Source: JAFGKK01 sp964521085 (GTDB lineage Bacteria > Chloroflexota > Anaerolineae > Anaerolineales > RBG-16-64-43). From it: DNA of 64,000 nucleotides. The stretch's first letter is position 1. Each line of letters begins with the position of its first letter. Both the position numbers and the translations under genes were made by a program. Below, in pieces: positions 7,374 to 16,536 of this stretch. The notes under the pieces are model-generated. The model was not told the DNA's origin. It saw only the letters and a program-made list of their open reading frames with translations, and searched no databases. The DNA is taken from the NCBI GenBank assembly GCA_964521085.1, contig CAZFPL010000014.1, forward strand, positions 1 through 64,000. The letters are read 5' to 3'.

Positions 7374-8498
7374 TTGCTTAAGTCACCCATCTTCACCTGG
7401 ATTGAAATTGACCTGTCCGCGGTCGCGGACAACATCAAAGCCCTGCGCACGATTTCCGGGGTGCCGGTCATGGCGGTGGTCAAGGCCAACGGGTACGGGC
7501 ATGGCGCGGTCGAAGTCTCGCGCGCGGCGCTGGCTGCCGGAGCCTCCTGGCTGGCCGTTTCCTGCGCGGAGGAAGCGATCGTCCTGCGCGAAGCCGGGAT
7601 CATGGTACCGATCCTGGTTTTAGGTATGGTCACGGCCCAGGAAGCCGACGAAGCCATCGCCGCCGGTCTTTCATTGACCGTATATGGCCGGGAGTCGGCG
7701 GAACTATATTCGAAGCGCGCCTCCGCCCTCGGCCGTTCGGTGAATGTGCATCTGAAAGTGGATTCCGGGATGGGTCGGCTGGGCACACTGCCGGGAGAAC
7801 AAACCCTCGCGCTGGCGCGCGACATCACCGCCATGCCTTCGGTCCACCTGGAAGGGGTGTTCACCCACCTGGCTTGCGCCGACGAGAAGAATCCCGCACC
7901 GACCATTGAGCAATTGGCGAAATTTACTTCAACCTTGCAGGCATTGCAGGAAAGCGGGATCCGTCCGGCCTGGATCCACGCCGCCAATTCCGCCGCGACG
8001 CTGGCCTTCCCGCAGGCCCGTTTCAACATCGTCCGCACCGGGGTGGCGATCTACGGCGTGCATCCCTCTCCGGACGTGCTTCTGCCGCCCTCTTTCCGGC
8101 CCGCCCTTTCCTGGAAGGCGCGCCTGGTTTCCTGTAAAGTCCTTCCTCCAGGGTGGGGGGTGAGTTACGGGATGGAATATCACACGACGGCGGAGGAAAC
8201 CGTGGGCGTTATCCCGGTGGGATATGCCGACGGCTGGCGCCGCAACCGCCCGAACATCGTTTTGCTGCACGGACGGCGCACGCCGGTGATTGGCCGCGTG
8301 TGCATGGATCAGTGCATGGTAAAACTTCCGGAAGACGCCTCTCTGGGAACCGAAGTGGTCCTGATCGGAACGCAAGACGGGGACGAGATTCGGGTCGAGG
8401 AAGTGGCCGAGCGCTGGGGGACGATCAATTATGAAGTGATCACCGGCATCAGCGCGCGCATGCCGAGGGTGTATGTGCGAAATGGAACCCCTGCTTAA
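7374..8498 (+). CDS. alr: Alanine racemase
   Basis: This PLP enzyme interconverts L- and D-alanine for peptidoglycan. The PLP lysine is Lys37 in the signature VMAVVKANGYGHG. The second catalytic residue is the Tyr in VSYGMEYH. The conserved GYADGWRRN and CMDQCMV motifs follow. The open frame extends far upstream without a family match. A TTG at 7374, eight bases after GGAG and downstream of a 17-bp-spaced promoter, gives 374 residues, the normal family length. A TTG start is an inference. D-Ala supply fits the cell-wall enzymes at the left edge of the window, though the gene is transcribed alone. Confidence 0.93.
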   Translation: MLKSPIFTWIEIDLSAVADNIKALRTISGVPVMAVVKANGYGHGAVEVSRAALAAGASWLAVSCAEEAIVLREAGIMVPILVLGMVTAQEADEAIAAGLSLTVYGRESAELYSKRASALGRSVNVHLKVDSGMGRLGTLPGEQTLALARDITAMPSVHLEGVFTHLACADEKNPAPTIEQLAKFTSTLQALQESGIRPAWIHAANSAATLAFPQARFNIVRTGVAIYGVHPSPDVLLPPSFRPALSWKARLVSCKVLPPGWGVSYGMEYHTTAEETVGVIPVGYADGWRRNRPNIVLLHGRRTPVIGRVCMDQCMVKLPEDASLGTEVVLIGTQDGDEIRVEEVAERWGTINYEVITGISARMPRVYVRNGTPA

Positions 8499-8551
8499 TC
8501 CATATAAATCGAATACAAGTAGACTTGGTAATTCGTAGCACAAAGGTGCTA

Positions 8552-8579
8552 AGCCCGCCCTCGGGGGTCGGGGGCGATC
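8552..8579 (+). repeat. Short GC-rich half-element
   Basis: The stretch opens with AGCCCGCCC and ends with GTCGGGGGCGATC, like the outer edges of the GC-rich elements near 50.5, 59.9 and 60.6 kb. A small perfect hairpin (TAGCAC with GTGCTA) lies just before it. It sits between convergent genes. Confidence 0.35.
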
Positions 8580-8646
8580 AACATGACAGCCTGTTTTAAT
8601 AATCCCAAAATACGAATAACTCTCGAGCAAACCCCGCCGGGGCAAC

Positions 8647-10989
8647 TCAGACTTCATCGAGGATGGAATGAGGGAAGGCGAAAATCTCGATCCGCGCCTT
8701 GCCCTGTTGTTTGGCACGGTAGAGCGCGAAATCGGCGAGCTGCATCAGCGCCTGTGCGCGGTTGCAGGAGACGCCCCGTTCGAGCGTCGCGACCCCCATG
8801 GAGAGCGAAATTTTCCCGCCGTGCAAGCAGTCATGCGATTCAAACGTGATGCGCTGAAAGATCCTCTCCGCGACTTTTTGCCCGTCGTCTTTTCCGCAAT
8901 AGGGGAGAATGATGCAGAACTCATCCCCCCCGTAGCGCCCGGCGACATCATATGGCCGGACGATCCGGGCGGTTTTTCGTCCGGCGGACGGTTCCTCCTC
9001 CAGCTCAAGTTCATCCCGCAACCGCGCGCTGACGGCGCGCAAGACCTCGTCGCCGGCCGCATGACCGAAGGTGTTATTGACCATCTTGAAGTCGTCGATG
9101 TCTATCATCAGGAATGTGATCGGGAAAATATTCCGCCTCGCCGCTTCGAGGGTCTCCTGCAGGCGTTTGTGGACGGCCAGATGGTTATACAGGCCGGTCA
9201 GGCTGTCGCGGTCGGCCATCCCGGTCAGCAGGCGGTTCTTTTCCTGCAGCTCGCGGAACAGGACCGCCTCGAAAAGTGCGCCGCTCATCTGGCTGCGCAA
9301 CGTCTCATAGAAGAATCCCTCGCGCGGTCCGAGTTCGATCAGCATGAAACCCAGGTTGCGGTCCTTGTAGAAGAGCGGCTCCAGCACCGCCTGTTTGGCC
9401 CGCGGGGAAAGCGAGAGATACGCCGCGACGGCCGATAACGTGGGGATTTTCCGATTCATTCGGAAGCGCGCGGCCGGCGAGGAATCATACAGGCAGAAGG
9501 TCCGGCTGTGCTTCGGAAGGATTTGGAAGCTGAGATCCCCCTCGATCCCTTCTTCCTGCATTTCGTAAAGCGCGGCCAGGAAGGAGGAAACTCCCAGCGC
9601 CGGTAATTCGTCTTTGATCACCTTCGCAATCCCTTTCAATTCGAATTGCTCGTAGAACAGCCGCCCGATCCGGTTCAATCCCTCAAGCTGCAGATCGGAT
9701 TCCAGTTTTCGCAGGGATGCGCGGTTTCGCTCGTATTCCAACGCGACAACCCGCGCCTTCTCCAGTGCGACCTCGACCGTCGGCGCGCTTGCGCTTTCAG
9801 GCGGAAGCAGGAAGATTTTTATCAGTGAAAGGATCTCCTGCCACCGACCGGTAAGCCGGGGAACCGGGTTCAACTCCCGCAGGAATTTCTTCAGGGATCG
9901 GAGGAAGTGTTGCGGATCGCTCTCCTGCGCCATCGCGTTCAGCGCATCCAGCCATTCCCGTGTTTCCTTCGGCGGCTTTTCCAGCCACTGCGAGAGGTAG
10001 AGGGCGGCCTGTTCCTTGGCGGCGGACGGCTGCGTTCGCTCCGTCTTCTGCGCCGGTTCTCCCCGGCCCAGAACCGGCGCAAGCAGTTGAATATCGCCGT
10101 AGACGTACTCTTCGCATCCGCAGGATTGCCGGGTCACCAACCGCGTAGGCAATTGCACGTTTTTCGGTTTTTCCCCGGATTGGATCCATTGCAGGACCAT
10201 CCGCGCCGCTTCCCGTCCAATTTCATAAATCGGCTGGCGGACGGTGGTCAGCGGCGGAAGCGCCGCGAGCGCTTTCGCGTCGTCATCAAATCCGGTAAAG
10301 GCAACCTCGTCCGGAATGTCGACACCCTGCCGGGTGAGTTCCAGAATCGCCCCCAAGGCCATGTGGTCGTTTGCGCAAACAATCGCGTCGCAGGAGAGAT
10401 CCGGCTGCGACCGAATCTCCTGGGCTATTTTGCGGCCCGTCTCGACCGTAAAGGCGCCCTCGCGTATCCGTCGCGGATCGTCCGGCAGGCCGTGCCGCGC
10501 GAGCATCTCGCGGTAGACCTCCAACCGGGTCTTCGCCTCCGGATTTTCCCGCGGTCCGGCGATGAAGATTGGATTTTTAAAACCGTGGAATTCGAACAGG
10601 TGCCGGCATAGCGCCTCCATTCCAGACCGGTTATCCACGCAGACCGAGGGGTATTCCGCATACACCGATCCGGCGGCGACGATCGGAAGAGGTTCATACC
10701 GGCGGAGGAACTCCCGGAAGACGAGGGGAACGACCGACATACCGATGGTCGGGATGACGATCAAGCCATCCAGATCACCCGGCTGTGCCATTTGATAAAC
10801 CAAATTCCGCTTTTTTTCTTCGAGGGCGTAAGGGGACCTTTGCAGCGCTCCGCCTGCAAAGCAGATCAGATGGCAATCTTCTTCCCGCAGGCAGTCGGCG
10901 ATGCCCGAGCGCAGGACGGATTTATAGCCCTCAATATCGACAGTCCCCTCGACTTCGATCAGCAATCCGATGGTCAGCCGCCGTGCCAT
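8647..10989 (-). CDS. Cytosolic LacI-type ligand-binding domain fused to GGDEF diguanylate cyclase
   Basis: The start was placed at MARRLTIGLL, giving 780 residues. Residues 1-300 match the sugar-binding core of LacI/GalR regulators (DGLIVIPT, SVCVDNRSGMEAL, DAIVCANDHMALGAIL, VAFTGFDDDA) but lack the helix-turn-helix. A QSCGC motif follows near residue 315. The middle is helical with a probable coiled coil (VALEYERNRASLRKLESDL) and a possible GAF-like region. The C-terminus is a full GGDEF domain. GGDEF is intact, and an inhibitory RxxD site (RPYD) lies exactly five residues before it. No signal or membrane segment is seen. It would make c-di-GMP in response to a small ligand, perhaps a sugar. 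The ligand is unknown. Confidence 0.87.
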   Translation of the reverse strand: MARRLTIGLLIEVEGTVDIEGYKSVLRSGIADCLREEDCHLICFAGGALQRSPYALEEKKRNLVYQMAQPGDLDGLIVIPTIGMSVVPLVFREFLRRYEPLPIVAAGSVYAEYPSVCVDNRSGMEALCRHLFEFHGFKNPIFIAGPRENPEAKTRLEVYREMLARHGLPDDPRRIREGAFTVETGRKIAQEIRSQPDLSCDAIVCANDHMALGAILELTRQGVDIPDEVAFTGFDDDAKALAALPPLTTVRQPIYEIGREAARMVLQWIQSGEKPKNVQLPTRLVTRQSCGCEEYVYGDIQLLAPVLGRGEPAQKTERTQPSAAKEQAALYLSQWLEKPPKETREWLDALNAMAQESDPQHFLRSLKKFLRELNPVPRLTGRWQEILSLIKIFLLPPESASAPTVEVALEKARVVALEYERNRASLRKLESDLQLEGLNRIGRLFYEQFELKGIAKVIKDELPALGVSSFLAALYEMQEEGIEGDLSFQILPKHSRTFCLYDSSPAARFRMNRKIPTLSAVAAYLSLSPRAKQAVLEPLFYKDRNLGFMLIELGPREGFFYETLRSQMSGALFEAVLFRELQEKNRLLTGMADRDSLTGLYNHLAVHKRLQETLEAARRNIFPITFLMIDIDDFKMVNNTFGHAAGDEVLRAVSARLRDELELEEEPSAGRKTARIVRPYDVAGRYGGDEFCIILPYCGKDDGQKVAERIFQRITFESHDCLHGGKISLSMGVATLERGVSCNRAQALMQLADFALYRAKQQGKARIEIFAFPHSILDEV

Positions 10990-11186
10990 ACTGGTCACTC
11001 TGCGTTTGCAGGATATCCGGACTGCAACCGGCGCCCTGGAAGGATGCGAGGGGAAATGGACGCCGTGCGCCTCCGGAAGGGAAGTGCTTATCCATGATAC
11101 CAGCCTATGGATCGGCCTGCAATAAATGAAGGGGATGGAACATGGAAAGGGTTCCTCCGGCGGCAGCTTCCTACATATTGGAAAAA

Positions 11187-11218
11187 GGGAGGCGTCATCC
11201 TTTCGGACGACGCCTCCC
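11187..11218 (-). terminator. Intrinsic terminator after beta-helix gene 1
   Basis: A 10-bp GC-rich stem (11187-11196 with 11209-11218) is followed on the minus strand by five T. It closes the four-gene beta-helix array. Confidence 0.8.
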
Positions 11219-11268
11219 AACTTTTAGAAAAATTTAAAGGGACGGACTTTCGCGCCCGGGGGCTTCTC

Positions 11269-13860
11269 TCAATTGGCTCCGGACGGCTTGTTTGGGCTGC
11301 ACCGCGAGAAGGCAATATCGCCGAAGACCTCGCTGTATCCCATCTTTTCCTGGGCTTTGTTGTAGACCACAAACTGGTATTGCAGAACGGCCTCCTCGAA
11401 AGTGTTGTACTCCGGCACATCGTAGGCCGAGAGGTCGTAGTAGTAAATGTTCTTCCCCGAGCCTTTCATGTTCAACCCTTCGCTCCAGGCGGTCTTTGCG
11501 CCGGTTTTCGGATCCATCAGGCGGACAAAGAGCAGAACGTAGCTGATCTCTTCCGGCGGATTGCCGATCTCGACCGAGATCTGGACCGTATCCGGTGTGC
11601 AGCGCGCCCCGTAGAAAATCGCGTTCGGATTGACGTACGGCTTGAACGTCATCGCGGCAGGGGTGGCCGTTGCCGCGCCCGCATCCACGACCTGAATACA
11701 CTTGGAGAAGCCCGACGTGTTGCCGGAAGAATCGGTCGCCGTGGCGGTGACGATGTTGGCCGGATCGATATAGGTGGCCGGGAAAACCGCGTTGATCAGC
11801 GCCTGGCCGCTGACGTTGGTGGTGACGGTCATGGACCGGATCAACCGGTGGCCCTCTCCGTTCCCGGAAGGATCGCACGCGGCGTTGGTGTAGATCTCGA
11901 TCGTGAACACGGTCCCCGGAGTGCTGTTGAGAGTCCCGCTGATGACGGATTCCATCGCGATCGAATCCGCTACGGCGGAGGTGAGAACCGGGTAATTCTG
12001 GCGGTTGTTATCGCCGGAATCCGGGTCCTGGTTGTCGTTGGGGATCACCGCGTCCTCGTCGAGCGCGATCCCGAGTCCGCCATTGTCGTGAATCGAATTT
12101 GTCAGGATCGAATTCTGCACGGCGTCTCCGAAATCGGAGATAACCGCCACGCCGTGGCCGCCGTTGAAGGCGATGGTATTGTAAAAGCCGGTCCCGCCGA
12201 TGACGTTGTTGGATCCCTTGATCTTAATCCCGTCGGTGCCGTTGCCGAGCGCGCCGGTGCCCGCCGGATCGGTGCCGATCTTGTTCCCCTGGACTGTCAC
12301 CCCGCTCACGAGCAGCACGCCGATTTCCTCGTTGCCCGAGATCACGTTTCCCTCGCCAAACGGATCGCCGCCGATCAGCACGCCGGTGCCGGCCGGCGCC
12401 ATCGGCGCCTCGATCCCGTTGCGGTTCCCCAATGCGGCCGTCCCGGCCGCGTTGGTCCCGATGTAATTATTTTGGATCTTGATATCCGTCGCGGTGCTGA
12501 TCACCGCAATCCCCGGACCCCCGTTCCCCGAGATCAGATTGCGCCCGCCTTCGAAGGAGGCGCCGATCTGGTGTCCGGTTCCGTCCGCGGCGATCCCGGC
12601 CTTGATGTTCCCGAGCGCCGCCGTCCCCGCAGCGTTGGTGCCAATGTAGTTTCCGAAAATCGTGACGCCGTTCGAGAACGCTTCCAGCTTGATGCCGACG
12701 ATCTGGTTGGCGGAGATGACATTGCGGGCGAGGGGCTCGGATCCGCCGATTTGAATGCTCCCCATTCCGAAGGCCACCACGCCGCTGCCCCCGTTGCCCA
12801 GCCCGGCGGAACCATCGATGTCGGTGCCGATATAGTTCCCTTGGACCAACACCCCGCCGGCGTGGATTTGCACGCCGTCGCCTCCGTTCCCGGAAATGAT
12901 GTTGCCCTGGCCGGCGCTGATCCCGCCCAGATTGACGACGCTGGAGTTGATGACGACGCCGTTGCCCTGATTGCCGACCGCCGCGGTCCCGGCGGCGTCG
13001 ACGCCGATCCGGTTCCCCCGGATGGCGTTTTGCTGCGAGTCGACGAACACACCATCGCCGAGGTTGCCGGAGATCACGTTGCCGTCCGAGTTGATCGGCC
13101 CGCCGATCGTGTTGTCCTGGTTGGCGATGGTCACGCCGTTGCCGGTGTTTCCGAGCGCAGCCGTTCCGGCGGCGTTCGTCCCGATGTAATTGTTGATCAC
13201 CGTGTTTTCGGCCGAATCGATTTTGATCCCGTCTCCGGCGTTCCCCGAAATGACGTTCCGTTCCGTGGGCGCCGTCCCGCCGATATGGTTCGCATCACCG
13301 CCCTGGATCCAGATCCCGCCGTAGCCGTTGGGCTGGGCCGTCGCGCCGGTGGCATCGGTGCCGATGTAACAGCCGAAGATGAGGTTCCCGCCCGGATCAT
13401 CGATATGGATCCCACGGCCGGTGAAGTTCTGGATCACCAGCCCCTGCACCGTCGTCCCGCCGCCCACCAGCAGGAGGCCGTCCGTGTACTCCTCGCCGGC
13501 GTCGCTGCCGTCCAAAACGATCAGCGGGGCGTTGGTATACCCCGGCTGGGAAGTGCCGTTGATGATCATCGGCGCCATGACCGCCGGAAGGTTATTATCG
13601 AGGTGGATCACCTGCAGACCCCCGCCGCCGATGTTGAATTGGATGATGGCGGATCCCCCCATGGAATTGGCGATGATGATCGCCTCGCGCAGGCTGCAGT
13701 GCGCGGCGTTGCATGTTCCGTCGTAGGCATTGTCGGTGGCGTTGACCGTCAGGGTCGATCCGCCCCCGCCGCCTCCGCCCCCGCCGCCGCAGGCGGAAAG
13801 CATCTCGAAAATCACGACCGTCAGGAACGGATACAACATTCGCTTGGGAAGGGATCTCAT
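11269..13860 (-). CDS. CSLREA-type right-handed beta-helix lipoprotein (array member 1)
   Basis: The start ATG has the ribosome binding site AAAGGAGAAG, giving 863 residues. The signal ends in lipobox LSAC (Cys24), followed by a run of ten glycines. CSLREA stands at 55-60, the hallmark of a small domain at the head of secreted repeat proteins. Residues about 85-640 are parallel beta-helix coils. The unit NYIGTNAAGTAALGN recurs about every 60-65 residues, with NVISGN and GNGGDGV turns between. A short Ig-like linker with paired Cys follows, then a C-terminal module of about 110 residues (FYGARCTPDTVQISVEI to GDIAFSRC) shared with the three genes upstream. It is likely a surface adhesin or glycan-binding protein; no catalytic triad was recognised. 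Confidence 0.88.
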   Translation of the reverse strand: MRSLPKRMLYPFLTVVIFEMLSACGGGGGGGGGGSTLTVNATDNAYDGTCNAAHCSLREAIIIANSMGGSAIIQFNIGGGGLQVIHLDNNLPAVMAPMIINGTSQPGYTNAPLIVLDGSDAGEEYTDGLLLVGGGTTVQGLVIQNFTGRGIHIDDPGGNLIFGCYIGTDATGATAQPNGYGGIWIQGGDANHIGGTAPTERNVISGNAGDGIKIDSAENTVINNYIGTNAAGTAALGNTGNGVTIANQDNTIGGPINSDGNVISGNLGDGVFVDSQQNAIRGNRIGVDAAGTAAVGNQGNGVVINSSVVNLGGISAGQGNIISGNGGDGVQIHAGGVLVQGNYIGTDIDGSAGLGNGGSGVVAFGMGSIQIGGSEPLARNVISANQIVGIKLEAFSNGVTIFGNYIGTNAAGTAALGNIKAGIAADGTGHQIGASFEGGRNLISGNGGPGIAVISTATDIKIQNNYIGTNAAGTAALGNRNGIEAPMAPAGTGVLIGGDPFGEGNVISGNEEIGVLLVSGVTVQGNKIGTDPAGTGALGNGTDGIKIKGSNNVIGGTGFYNTIAFNGGHGVAVISDFGDAVQNSILTNSIHDNGGLGIALDEDAVIPNDNQDPDSGDNNRQNYPVLTSAVADSIAMESVISGTLNSTPGTVFTIEIYTNAACDPSGNGEGHRLIRSMTVTTNVSGQALINAVFPATYIDPANIVTATATDSSGNTSGFSKCIQVVDAGAATATPAAMTFKPYVNPNAIFYGARCTPDTVQISVEIGNPPEEISYVLLFVRLMDPKTGAKTAWSEGLNMKGSGKNIYYYDLSAYDVPEYNTFEEAVLQYQFVVYNKAQEKMGYSEVFGDIAFSRCSPNKPSGAN

Positions 13861-13923
13861 GGCAACTTCTCCTTTGCGCAGAAGGTTATTTCGAATTCGG
13901 ATGAAACGGATTTGCATATCCCG

Positions 13924-13947
13924 CGGCGCGCCGTCTTCGGCGCGCCG
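13924..13947 (-). terminator. GC-rich hairpin after beta-helix gene 2
   Basis: A perfect 10-bp palindromic stem (CGGCGCGCCG twice) with a TCTT loop stands between array members 1 and 2. It has no T run, so it may slow polymerase or stabilise the 3' end rather than end transcription. Confidence 0.5.
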
Positions 13948-13962
13948 GGCAATCCGCCCGTG

Positions 13963-16419
13963 TCAATGAGCGGTCCCGGCGGGCGTCGATGTGACCGCGA
14001 TTCCCGGTCCGCCGCATTTCCGCAGGGTGACGTCCGCATACACACCGCTGCGGCCGACTTCTTCCTTCGACGCGTTATAGGCGACGAATTGATACTGCAG
14101 CCAGGCCTCGGCGAAGCGGTCGTACTCCGGTATTTTGGCCGCGGCCAGGGAATAGAAGAATTTATTCTTCTCGGCTGCGTTGAACATCACCCAGCCTTCG
14201 TTCCACTTGGTCGTATCGGAGGATTTCTTGTCCGCCAGCCGGAAGAAGAACAAGACATAGCCTATCTTCTGCGGCGGGTCGATGATCTCCAGCTTGATAT
14301 CCACCTGTCCCGGATCACAACCGCCCCAGAAGAATTCGGCGGGATTCACCTCCGGTTTAAATTGCATCCCGGCGGGTTCGAGGGTGGCGTTGGGGGCACC
14401 CGCCTCCGTTACCGGAATGCATTGGGAGAATCCCGACGTGTTTCCGTCCGGGTCGGTGGCCGTGGCCGTGATGAACATCGAGGTGTTCAGGGAACTGGAA
14501 GGATAACCTGCATGGAACTCGGCCGACCCGTTCGCGTCTGTGGTTGCACTGGTGGTTATCAGGTAGCGCTGCCCTTCCCCGTAACCGGAAGGATCGCACG
14601 CGTCGCTCGCGTACAGTTCGATCGGATAAGCCGTGTTGGCTGCGCTATCGAGAGAACCCATGATGACAATGTCGCTCCCCGAGATGACAGCCGAGGTCAA
14701 GACGGGATAATTCTGCCGGTTGTTGGCTCCGGTATCCGCGTCCAGAGGGTCATTCGGGATGACATTCGGTTCGTCGATCGCAATTCCCAGGACTCCGTTA
14801 GCGTGGATTTTATTCTGGCTGACGAGATTCCCATTGGCGCTGCCCATCACCCAGACTCCAAAACCGCCGTTGAAGGCGACGGTGTTGAATTTCACCGTAT
14901 TATTGTTCGCGTCCCCCCGGATAACGACGCCGTTGTATTCGTTTCCCAATGCGGCGATTCCGTTCACATCGGTGCCGATGAAATTTCCAATCACCTGGGT
15001 ATGATCGCGCTCGATGACGATGCCGTTGTTGTGATTTCCGGATATCTTGTTGCGGTACTGGCCGCTCTCACCGCCGATCACAACGTTCGGAGCCATGACG
15101 TGGATGCCGTCCATGTTGCCGACGGCCGCGGTTGCGGTCGGGTCGGTGCCGATGAAATTCCCCCAGATGTTAACCTGCCCGCTGCTGCATCCGGTGTCTT
15201 CGACCAGGATCCCTTCCGCCTGGTTGCCCGAGATGACGTTCCGGGCTCCGGGTGTTTCGCCCCCGATCTGGATCGTCCCTTCGCAGGAACGCACCTGCAC
15301 GCCGATGGTGTTCCCGAGCGCGGTGGTTCCGGCCCGGTTAAGCCCGATCCGATTACCTTCGATCAGGGCCGGCCCGCGGTCGATGGAGATTCCATGGACC
15401 GTGTTTCCGGAGATGAGGTTGCTCGCTCCCGCCGTCTCCCCTCCGATGAGCGTAAGATCGCCTTCGCTGTAGATTCCGTTCACCTTATTGCCCAGCGCCG
15501 CATCCCCGGCGGCGTTTGTGCCGACGGTATTGGCCTGGATAGTGTTCTTCTGCGACAGTGATCCCAGAATCTCGACACCGTTGCCGTCGTTGGCCGAGAT
15601 CAGGTTGCCCTCCGGAACCGCAAGCCCGCCGATCGTATTCTGCGAGGCGCGGACAATCGATATCCCCGGTCCGCCATTCCCCAAGGCCGCCGTCCCCGCG
15701 GCATCGGTGCCGATATAGTTTCCCTGGATGGAAGCCCGGCTCTCGAAACTGCCGCATCCGCCGGCACTGATCTGGATTCCCCCCATCCGGTTGCCGGAAA
15801 TCACGTTGCGGTCTCCATACGAGCTGCCCCCGATGACGGCCCGCACGGGGCTGACCGCTGCGCAGGTGATATCGATCCCCCAACCGTTGTTGCTCATGTC
15901 GACGTCGGCTCCGCCGTCGGTGCCGATGTAATTTCCCGCGATGGTCACGTCCGGCGCCTGGATGTTGATTCCGTTGCCCGAGAAATCGACGATGATCAAG
16001 CCTCTTACCACGCTGCCCGCCCCTTGGAGCGTTAAACCGGAAGCGCCTGGCGTGTAGCTGCCTTCGAGTTCGATCAAGGGGGTGTTGGAATACCCCGGCT
16101 GCGTGGTGCCATCGATGATCACCGTATTGGTGACGGCCGGCAGCGCGGAAGTCGGCCGGATCATCTTTAATACTTCCGACCCGGGGATATTGAACCGGAT
16201 CAGCACCGTCCCCGCCGTGACATTGGCACGCTGGATCGCCTCGCGCAGGCTGCAGGACCCCCCCGGATTGTTGCATAGTCCCTGTCCGCTATCATCGACC
16301 GTGTTTACCTCCAGGGAGAATGCAGGCGTCGGCGTGGGTGTCGTTCCGCCGCCTCCGCAGGACGAAAGACCCGCAAGGGAAGCGATGAGAACGAACGCGA
16401 TCCAGAAAGGCTTCCGCAT
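13963..16419 (-). CDS. CSLREA-type right-handed beta-helix lipoprotein (array member 2)
   Basis: The protein has 818 residues, with a start behind AAAGGAGAG. The lipobox is LSSC (Cys21), followed by Gly and a PTPTP linker. CSLREA is at 56-61. The beta-helix region carries the same NYIGTDAAGTAALGN and NVISGN turns, but the coils are more varied than in members 1, 3 and 4. The C-terminal module is present (FWGGCDPGQVDIKLEII, LLFFRL-type strand, WLQYQFVAYN) and is the most diverged of the four. The last residues read VTSTPAGTAH, a tail also seen in member 3. Export to the cell surface is expected; the function is unknown. Confidence 0.87.
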   Translation of the reverse strand: MRKPFWIAFVLIASLAGLSSCGGGGTTPTPTPAFSLEVNTVDDSGQGLCNNPGGSCSLREAIQRANVTAGTVLIRFNIPGSEVLKMIRPTSALPAVTNTVIIDGTTQPGYSNTPLIELEGSYTPGASGLTLQGAGSVVRGLIIVDFSGNGINIQAPDVTIAGNYIGTDGGADVDMSNNGWGIDITCAAVSPVRAVIGGSSYGDRNVISGNRMGGIQISAGGCGSFESRASIQGNYIGTDAAGTAALGNGGPGISIVRASQNTIGGLAVPEGNLISANDGNGVEILGSLSQKNTIQANTVGTNAAGDAALGNKVNGIYSEGDLTLIGGETAGASNLISGNTVHGISIDRGPALIEGNRIGLNRAGTTALGNTIGVQVRSCEGTIQIGGETPGARNVISGNQAEGILVEDTGCSSGQVNIWGNFIGTDPTATAAVGNMDGIHVMAPNVVIGGESGQYRNKISGNHNNGIVIERDHTQVIGNFIGTDVNGIAALGNEYNGVVIRGDANNNTVKFNTVAFNGGFGVWVMGSANGNLVSQNKIHANGVLGIAIDEPNVIPNDPLDADTGANNRQNYPVLTSAVISGSDIVIMGSLDSAANTAYPIELYASDACDPSGYGEGQRYLITTSATTDANGSAEFHAGYPSSSLNTSMFITATATDPDGNTSGFSQCIPVTEAGAPNATLEPAGMQFKPEVNPAEFFWGGCDPGQVDIKLEIIDPPQKIGYVLFFFRLADKKSSDTTKWNEGWVMFNAAEKNKFFYSLAAAKIPEYDRFAEAWLQYQFVAYNASKEEVGRSGVYADVTLRKCGGPGIAVTSTPAGTAH

Positions 16420-16480
16420 GGCATTCTCTCCTTTCGGACGATCGAACCGGTCCTTCCAACCCGTATGCTTCGCATATCAT

Positions 16481-16515
16481 GGGGAGCAGGCCGTGATTCC
16501 ACAGGCCTGCTCCCC
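16481..16515 (-). terminator. Strong hairpin after beta-helix gene 3
   Basis: A perfect 12-bp stem (16481-16492 with 16504-16515) has an 11-base loop that can pair further. It lies right after the stop of array member 3. There is no T run on the minus strand, so intrinsic termination is uncertain. Confidence 0.55.
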
Positions 16516-16536
16516 TCCAATGCCTAATCCCTGAAA

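Noticed and set aside
11107..15561. A plus-strand open frame of about 1,484 codons opposite the first two beta-helix genes
   Set aside because: It is antisense to two well-supported lipoproteins and reads as repeated low-complexity residues (Gly, Asp, Arg, Val). It has no ribosome binding site or domain. High GC and repeated coils explain the open antisense frame. The same holds for 17677-21633.
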